Assembly: GCF_030915525.1 (NCBI RefSeq)
Contig: NZ_CP133269.1
Coordinates: 4,234,501-4,298,500 of the forward strand
Source of the DNA: Neobacillus sp. PS2-9
GTDB lineage: Bacteria > Bacillota > Bacilli > Bacillales > Cytobacillaceae
Length of the DNA: 64,000 nt
Direction: 5' to 3'
Part shown: positions 44,137 to 54,200 of the stretch, piece by piece
Position numbering within the stretch: position 1 is the first letter of the stretch
Layout: each line of letters opens with the position of its first letter
Translations under genes and position numbers: made by a program
Notes under the pieces: generated by a model
The model's input: only the letters and a program-made list of their open reading frames with translations
The model's database searches: none
What the model was told of the DNA's origin: nothing

Positions 44137-44811
44137 ATGTGGATTTCAGACTACAAAGCTTTTTGGGATTCTTTTTGGGCAGGGCTTTTTTCAGGTACTA
44201 TATACAGTATTATTGTAGGTTTAATTGTTGGTTACATTCTTTGGAGGTTTCAAAAAAATTTTGAAGAAACTGAGTTAAAAATCCAAAGCGAACGGGAAAT
44301 AAGTGTTTTTTCCAGGAACCTTGCCACCTCATTAAGATTACCCAAGGTCATAAAGATACAAGATAAAGCTGAACTTTTTTTACCTATGAATGTCTTAGAT
44401 ACCCTTGAGGTTATTTCAAAACAACCGATTGATTACTGGAGTAACCATTTACCAATTGAATCAGATCAGAAGAGCAGGATAGAACAACTACAAAAAGTCC
44501 AAACAGAGCATTCTGAATTTATAATAGCTTCAAATAAGCTAGATATAGCCCTAACTGCTCAATTAAGAACTATATATGCAAATCCAAATACATATAAGAA
44601 CGAAATTTCAATATGCCTCGCACTAATTAATTCTATTAGCAATGAGGAAATATCAAAGTGGTTTCCCAGTTTTAATCAACATTCAATTGAAAACTTTAGT
44701 AAAATCGCTAATGATAATTATGAACTATCAGAAGCAATATCCTACTATACATTAATCAAAGATGATTATTTACTTCCTTCAATAGAAACCTTAAAGCCCT
44801 TATTCATTTAA
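44137..44811 (+). CDS. Membrane-anchored hypothetical protein
   Basis: 224 residues, no family recognised. One membrane segment near residues 15-35 (GTIYSIIVGLIVGYILWRF) precedes an all-helical soluble domain with regular hydrophobic spacing. ATG 44137 was chosen for GGGAGG eight bases upstream. Base composition is AT-rich like the rest of the island. First cargo gene after the left junction, followed by its own terminator. The topology, a single anchor with a cytoplasmic helical domain, is common in anti-phage membrane effectors, but no functional motif supports this. Confidence 0.65.
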   Translation: MWISDYKAFWDSFWAGLFSGTIYSIIVGLIVGYILWRFQKNFEETELKIQSEREISVFSRNLATSLRLPKVIKIQDKAELFLPMNVLDTLEVISKQPIDYWSNHLPIESDQKSRIEQLQKVQTEHSEFIIASNKLDIALTAQLRTIYANPNTYKNEISICLALINSISNEEISKWFPSFNQHSIENFSKIANDNYELSEAISYYTLIKDDYLLPSIETLKPLFI

Positions 44812-44829
44812 CATCAAATTATAAGATTT

Positions 44830-44861
44830 AATAAGATGCAAATAATTTTTTGCATCTTATT
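44830..44861 (+). terminator. Terminator after the membrane protein gene
   Basis: AATAAGATGCAAA pairs perfectly with TTTGCATCTTATT around six bases, followed by a T-rich stretch. Confidence 0.8.
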
Positions 44862-44938
44862 TCTTATTAAGAAAATGATGCCTTATGTTTGATCGAGTGA
44901 AACCTTTATTCTAGCTGAACTTAAACTAAGCTCTCTTA

Positions 44939-45091
44939 TTAGGAAAAATCGTCTTGTTCATCATAGTAATGAAATCCATCTTCAATTTTCTTATCACATT
45001 TTGACCAATGTAGGCAGTATCCCCATTCTCATTGCACGGGATATACACTCTCAATATTTACACACACAAAAAATTCATTTTCCTTAATCAT
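44939..45091 (-). pseudogene. Decayed small zinc-ribbon-like gene with in-frame TGA
   Basis: From ATG 45091 the minus strand reads MIKENEFFVCVNIESVYPVQ, then TGA, then EWGYCLHWSKCDKKIEDGFH, YYDEQDDFS and TAA at 44939. The Cys pattern and acidic end look like a small zinc-binding protein. The single in-frame TGA at codon 21 breaks it. The remaining gap 44862-45269 shows nothing else. Confidence 0.4.
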
Positions 45092-45269
45092 CCCTAAATT
45101 AATCCCTTCTATTGTTTAAATCTTTTCCTCTAGAGCACCATTTTAACTCCCTATTAACCTGAGCTATCCTGATAATTCTATCTCTAGAAATGGCCTGTAC
45201 ACTATAATCCATTATTTTCTTTTATAATAATAACTTTTCAAGCAATTAAGATACGGAAATCTGAAGAAA

Positions 45270-46058
45270 TTAAATTACATTAACTCGTGTAAATTTAAAA
45301 TACTTTCCTGAAGATCGATCAAACATAAATATTTCACTAGATTCTAGCTCGGTAGCTTTTGTAAAAATTATTCTTTCTTTATCCAATGAGTAGTTAACAA
45401 TTAGAATAGAGTCATTAAATTCTTTTTCACTTATTATCTTGCAAATGTATTTGTAATCAATTCTTTTGTGAAAGGTACGGTAAAGATACAACAATAACAT
45501 CGGAAAAAATAGCAAGAAGATAATGCCACTTTGAGCTTTACCAATAGATTTGAAAAGAAAGGTTTCCAAAAGGGAAGCATATACAATAAAACTCATATAC
45601 ACATTTAAATTAAAAAAGTATCTAATAAATCTAATATGAAATATTTTTTTAAATAAATTTATTTTTTTTGTAGTTTTCTCCCCTAGTATCTGGAGAAAGA
45701 TAACCTTTAAAATGATAGGAATAAAAGTAAGAAGAAAAATCCACTGAAACAAGTTTATAAATAAGAGACCTATAATTGAATTATTAATATGAGAAATAAT
45801 TATAGAAAGAAAGAATCCGGGTAGAAAATATAAAAAACAAAATAAAAAGTAATCAATAATTGTTACTATTTTTTGCTGTATACTTTTTTCGTTTTTAGAT
45901 ATAAGCAATCGGTCAAATTCATTATATGATTTTATCGTATAGAGTTTATTTAGTAATGGATAAATAGTAAGAAGTAAAGAAATGATAAAAAATACTATCT
46001 GGGTAGGTCCATTTATACCATCTTTCCACAGTTCTAAAATCTTTTCCAGTTGGTCCAT
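45270..46058 (-). CDS. Polytopic hypothetical membrane protein
   Basis: 262 residues with about five hydrophobic segments (GPTQIVFFIISLLLTIYPLL, FLFCFLYFLPGFFLSIIISH, IGLLFINLFQWIFLLTFIPI and two more). It ends in a 70-residue soluble domain (FNDSILIVNYSLDKERIIFT). No family recognised. ATG 46058 with AGAGGAAG upstream preferred over 46085. Lies alone on the minus strand inside the island. Confidence 0.65.
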   Translation of the reverse strand: MDQLEKILELWKDGINGPTQIVFFIISLLLTIYPLLNKLYTIKSYNEFDRLLISKNEKSIQQKIVTIIDYFLFCFLYFLPGFFLSIIISHINNSIIGLLFINLFQWIFLLTFIPIILKVIFLQILGEKTTKKINLFKKIFHIRFIRYFFNLNVYMSFIVYASLLETFLFKSIGKAQSGIIFLLFFPMLLLYLYRTFHKRIDYKYICKIISEKEFNDSILIVNYSLDKERIIFTKATELESSEIFMFDRSSGKYFKFTRVNVI

Positions 46059-46287
46059 ATTGCTTCCTCTTATCTCAAAATTCAAAACTCTTCCATATTA
46101 TAACAAAATAATATAACTACGGATATAGCTTTTTAAAACTATGCTCCCTGTTCAACTACTTACTGGTTCATTAATGTAACAAGAAAATAGATTTTAACAG
46201 TAACTCAAATAGAGCCGCTTTATTATTCGTTTTTTGAATATGTTTTCAACTTTTTGCCAATACCTTTAGTATTAAGGAGGCGGAAAA

Positions 46288-46887
46288 ATGCTTATATCAG
46301 AAATTTTAATTGCTATTTTATTAGCATTAGCTTTTGTCCATTTTCAATTAACAAAAAGGAAAAATACTTATCAAACATCTATGTTAATTCAACATATAGA
46401 TTCAAGCGAAGAAATGAAAAAAACCTTAGCGATGGGATTATATCTACGATTCAAAAAAGAAAATCAAGATAATCCTCCTAACTATTCCTCAATTTATATT
46501 AAGGAAGATCCACTAGTGTTTGAATTGTTTGTAGCTGATGTAATTCAGAAAATAAGAGGTGGATCCATATGGGTATCACCACCATCAGGAGATTTTGGTG
46601 TAGATTTTGAACATACAACTGACAAAGGGATGTTCTTAGGTCAAGTAAAATGTTACCAGGGTGATTTACCCTTTGACCCAATAGCATTAATACATTCAAA
46701 TATGATTAAAAAAGGTGCTGTTGGCGGGTATGTAATTACTACCGGATCTTTTACTCCAGCTGCGAGGGAATATACTGATGGATTGAATATTGAATTAATT
46801 GATGGAGTTAAACTCGTTGAACTATGGATTAATGGGTTGGTGAATGTTGAAGAAGAAATAAAAAAATTGATACCGGAATTTATTTAG
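46288..46887 (+). CDS. Membrane-anchored Mrr-like restriction endonuclease
   Basis: 199 residues. An N-terminal membrane helix (ISEILIAILLALAFVHFQL) precedes an Mrr_cat/restriction-endonuclease-like domain: FELFVADVIQKIRGGSIWVS, the acidic DFGVDFE and GQVKCYQGD, which supply the D...QxK catalytic set of this fold, then GAVGGYVITTGSFTPAAREY. Mrr-type enzymes cut modified or foreign DNA. A membrane anchor on such a nuclease is unusual but known in defence islands. AAGGAGG precedes the ATG and a terminator follows. Monocistronic. Confidence 0.78.
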   Translation: MLISEILIAILLALAFVHFQLTKRKNTYQTSMLIQHIDSSEEMKKTLAMGLYLRFKKENQDNPPNYSSIYIKEDPLVFELFVADVIQKIRGGSIWVSPPSGDFGVDFEHTTDKGMFLGQVKCYQGDLPFDPIALIHSNMIKKGAVGGYVITTGSFTPAAREYTDGLNIELIDGVKLVELWINGLVNVEEEIKKLIPEFI

Positions 46888-46888
46888 A

Positions 46889-46920
46889 TAGCAACCCTTT
46901 CTCCGAAAGGGGCTTTTTTT
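46889..46920 (+). terminator. Terminator after the Mrr-like gene
   Basis: AGC.ACCCTTTC pairs with GAAAGGGGCT around three bases and is followed by seven T. Confidence 0.75.
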
Positions 46921-47048
46921 GAAATACATTTACTTAAGATACATTGATATTCTATTGCCAAGATGATAATAGCTGACAATTAAACCACCTACTATAATTA
47001 AAACCTAATTGAACCTGATAAAAGGAATGATAAGTTTAGACACATAAA

Positions 47049-47082
47049 AACCCACCCTTAAGTGTTTAAATTAGGGTGGGAG
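47049..47082. terminator. Hairpin in the 46.9-47.4 kb gap
   Basis: CCCACCCTTAA pairs with TTAGGGTGGG around a loop of about nine bases. With the arm copy at 47172 it is the only structure in the gene-free stretch 46888-47378. Confidence 0.5.
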
Positions 47083-47171
47083 CATTGGTGAACACCAATG
47101 GATTTTCTACTATTATTATATCTCTATTCGTATAATTTAATTCACTAACACTTTATTTTAAAATTATCAGC

Positions 47172-47229
47172 GTATTGTGTGGAGGTAATTGACAACACAC
47201 GGGATGATGGAGGCTTTATCAACATTCCT
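47172..47229 (-). repeat. Internal copy of the island arm (copy 3 of 3)
   Basis: Reads TGTGTGGAGGTAATTGACAA, then CACACGGGATGATGG and TTTATCAACATTCC, about 75-80 percent identical to the arm at 43916. Its low-coordinate flank (AAATTATCAGCGTATTGTGTGG) matches the flank of the 24.07-kb copy. It probably marks the left end of an older or nested element. Confidence 0.55.
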
Positions 47230-47378
47230 TTAGAACAATTCAAGTAAAATGTTGATTGAGTTTTTATCACTAGGAACTGTAGTAAACTGAAAAACATATC
47301 CTAAATTTAAGATCATAATAATACATTCCACCTCATTGTTTAATCACTTTATTACATTTATTTTTAACTAAACTTCTA

Positions 47379-48311
47379 TTAAGATCGCGTCTGAAAATGA
47401 TTAATAAATTCTGTAAAAGTATATCCTTGGTTATTTATTAAAGGTGTTTCGTTTAGCTTATATTTACTACTGTTACAGCCAATACTTTCTAAATATTGAT
47501 TAATTAATCTAGCTTCATTATTAGGTATAATTAATTTTTTTAGAATTCTCTCTTGAAGTTTATTATCACCTGAAACAATTTCTTGGATATATTGCCGCAT
47601 ATCTCTGAATTCTTTTGGAATAAAAACAAAATGACCATATTGGCTATACATCCGTTCGATATCATTTGAAGCATAGACACCAACACTATCACTAATAGAG
47701 CTTATTGCCGCTCCCAAATCTTGATTTATCCCCAATATATATGCATTAACAAAATTCCCATACGTGTTATCTGGCTCAGGATGTTGCAGTTGATAGCTTC
47801 CACGTAGTATTTCGTTCATTTTTTTAGGTTCAAATAACCATAGTACAGCATCTTCTTCGCTCAAATGAGCTTTTTCTGTTGCAAAAAACAAAGATGTATT
47901 CAAATCTTCTGACCAATCTATAAATCGAGTTGGAATACCATAATGTTGCATAAAAAATACTATATCCCACCCATTTTTTGTTATACTTTGGTATAAATCC
48001 ATATTTTTCTCTTTTAGTTCATCCGTAAATTTATCATAAATCCACTTTTCATATCGATGAATATTATCAAAAGTGGTTAAATAACTTAATTTTCGTTCAT
48101 CTAGCTCACCATTAAAATTCATCTGTCGATACAATGTTGATGGCATACTATCATATATCTTTGATTCACCTCTATACCATAAATCAAATAGTTTTATATT
48201 GTTCTCTTCGATATGAGACAATATATTACGTTTCACTAACTCATAAGCCCTTTTTTGATTTTCCAAATAAAACAGCCCCTTGTCATAATAATTAACTATT
48301 AATTCCTTCAA
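47379..48311 (-). CDS. FRG domain-containing protein
   Basis: 310 residues. The FRG signature is LWYRGESKIYDSMPSTLYRQ (residues 43-62), followed by MQHYGIPTRFIDWSEDLNTS and LFFATEKA, all typical of this family. FRG-domain proteins are frequent in mobile and defence regions; the biochemical role is not established. The start is uncertain: TTG 48311 has no clear site, and a TTG about 14 codons later follows AAGGGG. Divergent from the PD-(D/E)xK-like gene across 220 bases of very AT-rich DNA. Confidence 0.82.
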   Translation of the reverse strand: MKELIVNYYDKGLFYLENQKRAYELVKRNILSHIEENNIKLFDLWYRGESKIYDSMPSTLYRQMNFNGELDERKLSYLTTFDNIHRYEKWIYDKFTDELKEKNMDLYQSITKNGWDIVFFMQHYGIPTRFIDWSEDLNTSLFFATEKAHLSEEDAVLWLFEPKKMNEILRGSYQLQHPEPDNTYGNFVNAYILGINQDLGAAISSISDSVGVYASNDIERMYSQYGHFVFIPKEFRDMRQYIQEIVSGDNKLQERILKKLIIPNNEARLINQYLESIGCNSSKYKLNETPLINNQGYTFTEFINHFQTRS

Positions 48312-48534
48312 AGTTTAAAAATCAATTTTCCTTCGATTTTATTAATGAATAATGTATTATTAAATTTTACATTTACATTAATATCTAAAAAACTTTGCAT
48401 TTTCTATTATGTTTTTTTGTTTACATTAAAATTTCGATATATTTTTTTAATATTTGTATTTTTATATTATATATTAATAACGTTTAAATGTGGTAATATC
48501 TTCTAGTAATCAAAGAGGAAGGAGTAAAGATTAG

Positions 48535-49134
48535 ATGAGACATTCTTTTAATTTTCCGGAACATATTCGGACTTCAGTGAAAGATTATATAAATTCCAAA
48601 ATTAAAGCGACAAATCCTGAACGTTTTAATCAAGAGCCAACTTATACAACCGCCTTATTGTCCAAATTAGAAGGCGTGGTCTATAGTGATACTGATTGTC
48701 ATATCGAAATAACAACAACCGTTTTCGATGATAGAGGAAGGAACTCAGCAGAAAGTAAGTGGGGTGCAGATTTTGCAATTACAGCTAAAATTTCAGATAG
48801 AACAAAAACAATTAATAAAGCCATTTTAGTACAAGCGAAAAAAGAAGAGAACGATTTAAATAGTACAGATTTGGCTGATCAAATAAAAAAGATGAAGAAA
48901 TTAACTAAATCACCTAAAGTAATGATATTAAACTCCAAAGGTAATACGAGAGATCCCTATATTTGTAGTGGGAATAAAATCATTGAGGGCAAAAAGTTCA
49001 GTAAAGATAAACTTGCTGACTATTTTACAAAGAGGGTATTAACAACATTTGATGGGGATACACGGAGTGATTTTGTTGAAAGAGTACAACATAGTAATTT
49101 AAATATTTTGCACATTTCTGTAAATAAGAAATAA
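48535..49134 (+). CDS. Hypothetical protein, PD-(D/E)xK nuclease-like
   Basis: 199 residues. No named family, but ESKWGADFAITAKI followed by KAILVQAKKEEND gives the GxDF...QAK pattern of restriction-endonuclease-fold proteins, and the length suits a single nuclease domain. The C-terminal part (FDGDTRSDFVERVQHSNLNI) is helical. GGAAGGAG precedes the ATG. It may form a two-gene system with the divergent FRG protein; this is inference from adjacency only. Confidence 0.6.
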   Translation: MRHSFNFPEHIRTSVKDYINSKIKATNPERFNQEPTYTTALLSKLEGVVYSDTDCHIEITTTVFDDRGRNSAESKWGADFAITAKISDRTKTINKAILVQAKKEENDLNSTDLADQIKKMKKLTKSPKVMILNSKGNTRDPYICSGNKIIEGKKFSKDKLADYFTKRVLTTFDGDTRSDFVERVQHSNLNILHISVNKK

Positions 49135-49653
49135 GTTATTACTCTTCGTATTTCTTCCAAATCGCTAATATAAGAGTTAGTCCAAAACAATAAATGCAAA
49201 AATGGTAATTTCGGTATGTCTTATTACATACTTTATATTCTTGAGTTCCGTTTGTATCAAAGTCAGCTACGACCGGTAGTTACCCTTTGCTTTTATATTG
49301 AATTCGTGAAAACAAACACAACGGTCACCTATACGACTTGGAGTTAATTAATTTCTCATTTATTAATGGCAAGTCGAATTGGATATTGTTGCTTTTAACT
49401 CCTAAAAATTTATAATGATTTAGCTAAAGAAGAATAAAGAATAGACTGGTAGCATTTATTCGCCTTTAAGTTGCAAAGGATAGGGAAAAAACATTGAATT
49501 TTTAACAAATTCAATGCTTTTTTTGTTTTTTTGAATTAAAGAACCCGCATTTCAATCTAAAAACCCCAATTACTAAATATTTCTTAAAATTCCATAATTA
49601 CAATCATTATTTGATATACTTAAATCAGTTATATAAAATTTGAGGTGATAATT
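49135..49653. other. AT-rich gap with terminator, upstream of Kiwa
   Basis: No gene was recognised over about 500 bases. The only clear structure is a terminator hairpin at about 49489-49524, AACATTGAATTT pairing with AAATTCAATG and then a T run. It is far from the preceding stop codon, so a lost gene or a small RNA may have ended there. The Kiwa promoter probably lies at about 49600-49635 but no consensus was certain. Confidence 0.5.
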
Positions 49654-50238
49654 TTGCTCAAAAACAACTGGGATAAAATAGAGCTTTATATAATATCACT
49701 GTGGTTACTTTTTTTATTAATACTTATTGTTACTATCAAAATACCAATTTGTTTTGGAGATAATTGTAGTTTTATAGGGATTAAAAAAATTATTGCTTTA
49801 AATTGGGTTCCCATTTTAGCACTATGCTTTTTGATTTTTGGGATTATCTGTGTATTTAGATTCAAATATAAAATTTCTGGTAGTGAGCAAACTCCGATTA
49901 CAATTAATAATATTGAAAATAAAAACTATGAGCATTTAACGTTTTTGTCAACTTATATTATTCCTTTAATTGCATTTGATTTAACAAAGCCAAGATATTT
50001 AGTTGTTTTGTTAGTCTTACTTCTCGCTATCGGTATTATTTATTTAAAAACAAATCTATTTTATTCTAATCCAACATTAGCTATACTTGGTTACCGCATT
50101 TACAAAGCTGATGCAAAATTTAGGATCGAAAATCGATCTAATATAATTTTAATATCTAGGGAAGATCTTGAAGTTAATCAAAGAGTAAGTTACAGAAAAA
50201 TTGATGAAAATATTTATTATGTGAGGGTTATCAGATGA
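49654..50238 (+). CDS. kwaA: Kiwa anti-phage protein KwaA
   Basis: 194 residues with four membrane helices (IISLWLLFLLILIVTIKI, NWVPILALCFLIFGIICVF, LTFLSTYIIPLIAF, YLVVLLVLLLAIGIIYL) and a short soluble tail. Size and topology match KwaA, the membrane sensor half of Kiwa, which detects phage infection at the envelope and works with KwaB. The best start is TTG 49654, five bases after GAGGTGA; GTG 49645 overlaps that site. The stop overlaps the kwaB start by four bases (ATGA). Identification rests mainly on topology and the partner gene. Confidence 0.75.
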   Translation: MLKNNWDKIELYIISLWLLFLLILIVTIKIPICFGDNCSFIGIKKIIALNWVPILALCFLIFGIICVFRFKYKISGSEQTPITINNIENKNYEHLTFLSTYIIPLIAFDLTKPRYLVVLLVLLLAIGIIYLKTNLFYSNPTLAILGYRIYKADAKFRIENRSNIILISREDLEVNQRVSYRKIDENIYYVRVIR

Positions 50239-51197
50239 ATAAATCAGAGTTAGTAACTGTTATTAAAACCTTTATAGATAATCAAAATGGATTTGTAGCA
50301 GAAATATTTTTTGTTTTAAAGAATTCAGCAGGAGATATTTTAAAGAGAGCTGACTTAGAAAGTGCTGCCCAAACTAATTTAAAAAATGAATTTATTGTAA
50401 ATCTAAATGAAAGAATAATCAAAAATGAAGAACTTAGTATCTTACCTATTTCAAATTTTGACGAAAGAAAAAATGTTTTATTTGAATATGATTTAGATCA
50501 AATTCCAGTAGGATTGAATATCTTAGAAGAACTCCAAAGAACAGAAGATTTCCCTCTTTTCTCGTTTAGTAATGATCGTCTAGATGATATTACTGGGATA
50601 ATATTTCTCATTCATTATAACGACAATACATTAATATCCTATAAAAGAAACTATCCAATAAATTTATATAAAAGAGATAGAAATGGTATTCCTTTAATAA
50701 AATGGGGAAACGAAACTCGATTTAAAGAAATGCCGGACGACATTTTAAGAATATATCCAGATTTTGATTTCTTTCGATTAAATGATGAACTTTTTATAAG
50801 GAATATTAATATTCTAGAGAAATTTTTTAGTTTTCACGAGATTATAAAATCAACTGCGGTTAGAGCATTAAGTGAAATTGAATCTGCAAATTTAATCGAG
50901 GATATTGATTCACTTGAAGAAATGATAGATGACATTACTTTTGCTCGTAAACTAACTAAGATTGGCTCACATTCTCCAGTTCTTAATAGAATTCCTGCGG
51001 ATACTATCATTGAATTCGTTAACACTTATCCAACGTTAAAAGGTAAATTTGAATTTAATGAAGATAATTCAAGGATTAAACTAACAACAAAAAAATCAAA
51101 AAGATTATTTTTAAAATTACTAAATGATGACTACCTTCAATCTCAATTAACTGAACTTCACTATGATAGTCTAGCAAAAGAAGCTGTCGAGATATAG
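50235..51197 (+). CDS. kwaB: Kiwa anti-phage protein KwaB (DUF4868)
   Basis: 320 residues, close to the 315 of the E. coli protein. The DUF4868 domain covers most of the chain: GLNILEELQRTEDFPLFSFS, GIIFLIHYNDNTLISYKRNY and FDFFRLNDELFIRNINILEK. KwaB is a DNA-binding effector that halts phage replication downstream of KwaA. Translationally coupled to kwaA. Its end faces the end of hamB, with a shared terminator. Confidence 0.8.
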   Translation: MNKSELVTVIKTFIDNQNGFVAEIFFVLKNSAGDILKRADLESAAQTNLKNEFIVNLNERIIKNEELSILPISNFDERKNVLFEYDLDQIPVGLNILEELQRTEDFPLFSFSNDRLDDITGIIFLIHYNDNTLISYKRNYPINLYKRDRNGIPLIKWGNETRFKEMPDDILRIYPDFDFFRLNDELFIRNINILEKFFSFHEIIKSTAVRALSEIESANLIEDIDSLEEMIDDITFARKLTKIGSHSPVLNRIPADTIIEFVNTYPTLKGKFEFNEDNSRIKLTTKKSKRLFLKLLNDDYLQSQLTELHYDSLAKEAVEI

Positions 51198-51221
51198 TTA
51201 TAAACCACCTTTTTTCCTACA

Positions 51222-51250
51222 AAAAAGCCTTGAAAATATTCAAGGCTTTT
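51222..51250. terminator. Bidirectional terminator between kwaB and hamB
   Basis: AAAAGCCTTGAA pairs perfectly with TTCAAGGCTTTT around four bases, placed between the two converging defence operons. Confidence 0.85.
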
Positions 51251-51256
51251 AAACTT

Positions 51257-54200
51257 TCAATAAATTAAATTAAATGAAAGGACTAACTTTATATCAATAA
51301 ATGTTTCCTCATTTACTATATCCATACTTTTAATTGTTAATGAGTAATCTGTATTTAAATCTAGATAATATGAGACTTCCTCATTAATCTTTCTCGGTAT
51401 GTAACCAATCTTCTGGTCTTTAAAATAAACTTCAATTGCGTATTCATCGTAGAAATTATTGACTTCTCTTTTTAACTTAAGCCCCGCTCCATTAGTTAAT
51501 TCAATTAACACGGCATCCCTATTTGGTAGTTTGCATAAGTAATATTTAGTACCTGCCAAATAAGTTTCTACGGTTTTCCCATCATCTAGCAAAGATGTAA
51601 TATCTTTATAGTTGTTAGTTAGATTTACAAGTTTTCTCACCTCAAATGGTGAAAGTTTTTCTTTTTCATCCAAGAATTCGATAGGATCAATAGATTTTAA
51701 ATACTCTTTTAATTCCTCCAAGCTCTCATATGTTGTATTGGTTTGTATATGAACGGATAGATCTTTTACAGTTTCCCTAGAATTAAATCCTAATTTAAAT
51801 AAATCAGCATCAACACTATTATCAATACCATATTTGATAAAAATCGGAAGATATGCAAAATAATTAACAAATCCTAGTTTCTCTAAAATCAAACTTGAAA
51901 GGGTTCCAAACACCCAAGGAAGTTTAAACTCAAACATATCTTTTACATACTCTACAATTCTGCTCATTTGGTAATTAGGGTCAACTGAACTAAAATACTT
52001 AATTGAAAGTTCTTGAAGAGTCAGATTGCTTTCTACCCAATCAATTAAAAGATTATAATCATCAATTTCTATTGTTCCTGAGGTAGAAGTACTTTTTTTA
52101 ACTTTGAATTTTGCACTTTCCGGCAGACTTAATATTTTAATATATGATTCTTTAGTCAAAATATCTTTTAGAAAAAATAATGGACCATCTGTTTTATAAT
52201 TTTCTACTACCTCTTCTGCAATATTTGTTAATAATTTAAATGATATAAAAGATAAACCACTTTCTTGAACTCTTAATAATTCTTCCCTTGGTCTAGTATC
52301 ATAAAATGAATAAACACTTTTCGATAGATTTGTAAGTTTCTTGAATTTTTCATCTCCTATTTGCCTTGCAAAAAGAGTGTTTCCTAATAGAACTTCAACA
52401 TCCTTTACTTCATCAGATAACGAATTATAGTAGAGTAATAAAGACTTAATAAAGTTTTTCTCCGTTATTTTAGTAATAAAATTTTCTCTTTGTTCACTAT
52501 CTATCGATTCTAATTCTTCTATGGATTTAAAAAGTTCTTCATCGTTTAAAATAGAACTCTCAACATTATTAGTATAAACTTCATAATTTAAGTGCTCTTC
52601 AATTATATTTCCATTATTTCTATAAAAATCAATATATATAATTTGCCCAAATGTACTTTGGTATGCTCTTCCGGCTCTACCTACAATATTTTTGAAATCT
52701 CCGGGGGAAAGAGTTCTCAGTCCTTCGTACTTTTTTCCAGTATGAATAAAATTTTGAATTGGGAAATTAACCCCCTCTACTAGAGTGGTAGTACAAACCA
52801 TTATTTGTATGTAGCCTTTAGCATAGTAATCTTCAAGTGCTTCTCTTATATCCATTGGTAAACTTCCGTGGTGATACACAAGGCCTTTTTTTAAACCTAC
52901 AACTAATAAATGATTTATACCAAGTCTTTTTTCAATATAAACTATTAGATGCTTTACCTCTTGACTTAGGTGAAGCTTTTCAGGAAAGTAGGGTTCGTAA
53001 TTTCTTACAAAGTTTTCACATTCTTCCCTAGTATGAAAGAAAATTAAACTTCCACCCATATTTTTAAGTTTTTGTGCTACACCCATAATGAAATTTTCAT
53101 ACTTAAGGTTTTGATTCTTAACTAGCGTATTATTAGTCTTATAATGATATCTAGGAAAATCAAAGATATTAATATCAATTTCCCTCTGACCAATTAAATA
53201 CCTTATTTTTGATTGCGCAAAAAATGCATTGTACTGTTCCTTATAATACTTATGTTTCTCGGGAACTGATATCCATCTATTTCTACTTGTTGTTTTATAT
53301 TCGTATTTTGCAAGCCCTCTTATTTTATTCGTTGGTCTCCACGAATTAGGAATATAGTCTGAACTTGAACCGTTTTCATCATCAACCCAATTAATAATTA
53401 TTGGACCATTATCAATAATTGCAGATAGAAACATAAGCTTGATATTTTTAAATTTGAGGTGATTTATTAAAAAAACAATACTACCTTCTATTATCCATCC
53501 TCTACTTCTATCCTGAATCTTTTGAAATTCATCAAATATTATTAATGAAGTTTCACTAAGTATGTCTTCCGATAAATTATTTTTAATTATCATATCTAGC
53601 TTTTCCGGTGTTGTTACTATTATATGTTCTTCAAAGTAATTCCCATAAACTAGATCAGGTTCGTAACCATTAATTGAACTCGACACGTTATATCCTAATC
53701 TCCTAAATCTTTCACGAAGACGTTTAGTTACTTCATATACTAATGCATTAGTTGGTACAATATAGAAACATTTTTTAGTAATATCAGTTTCTAATTCTTT
53801 AACAATTGCAAACTCAGCAAGTAAACTTTTCCCCCCACTAGTAGGAAAATTAACTAGTGTCCTTTTTATAGAATCATTCTTTAGAAAACTGTCTTTATTA
53901 TTAATAACTTCTAGTTGATTAGGCCATAATTCTATCACTGGTGGTCTAGATTTAATTAACTGTTGTATATAGTTTCTTGAAAAAATACCTTCCAAATTAT
54001 TCCAAACACAATTATTAATAATTTTCCCTAAACAAAGCTTTACGTATCGTAAATGCCAATAATAATTGGTATCAAATAATTCTAGGGACAACTTAATTTG
54101 CTCATCCAATATAGAATAAAGAACATTAATAAATCTTACTTCTCCAGATTGGATAAATTTTCGCAAATTATGAAAAATATCAATTAATGCCGGATCTTCT

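Noticed and set aside
45030..45062. A fourth possible methyltransferase fossil end (IESVYPVQ, stop) on the minus strand
   Set aside because: The same frame continues upstream to an ATG and downstream past the TGA into a Cys-rich sequence, so it belongs to a decayed small gene rather than to a gene end.
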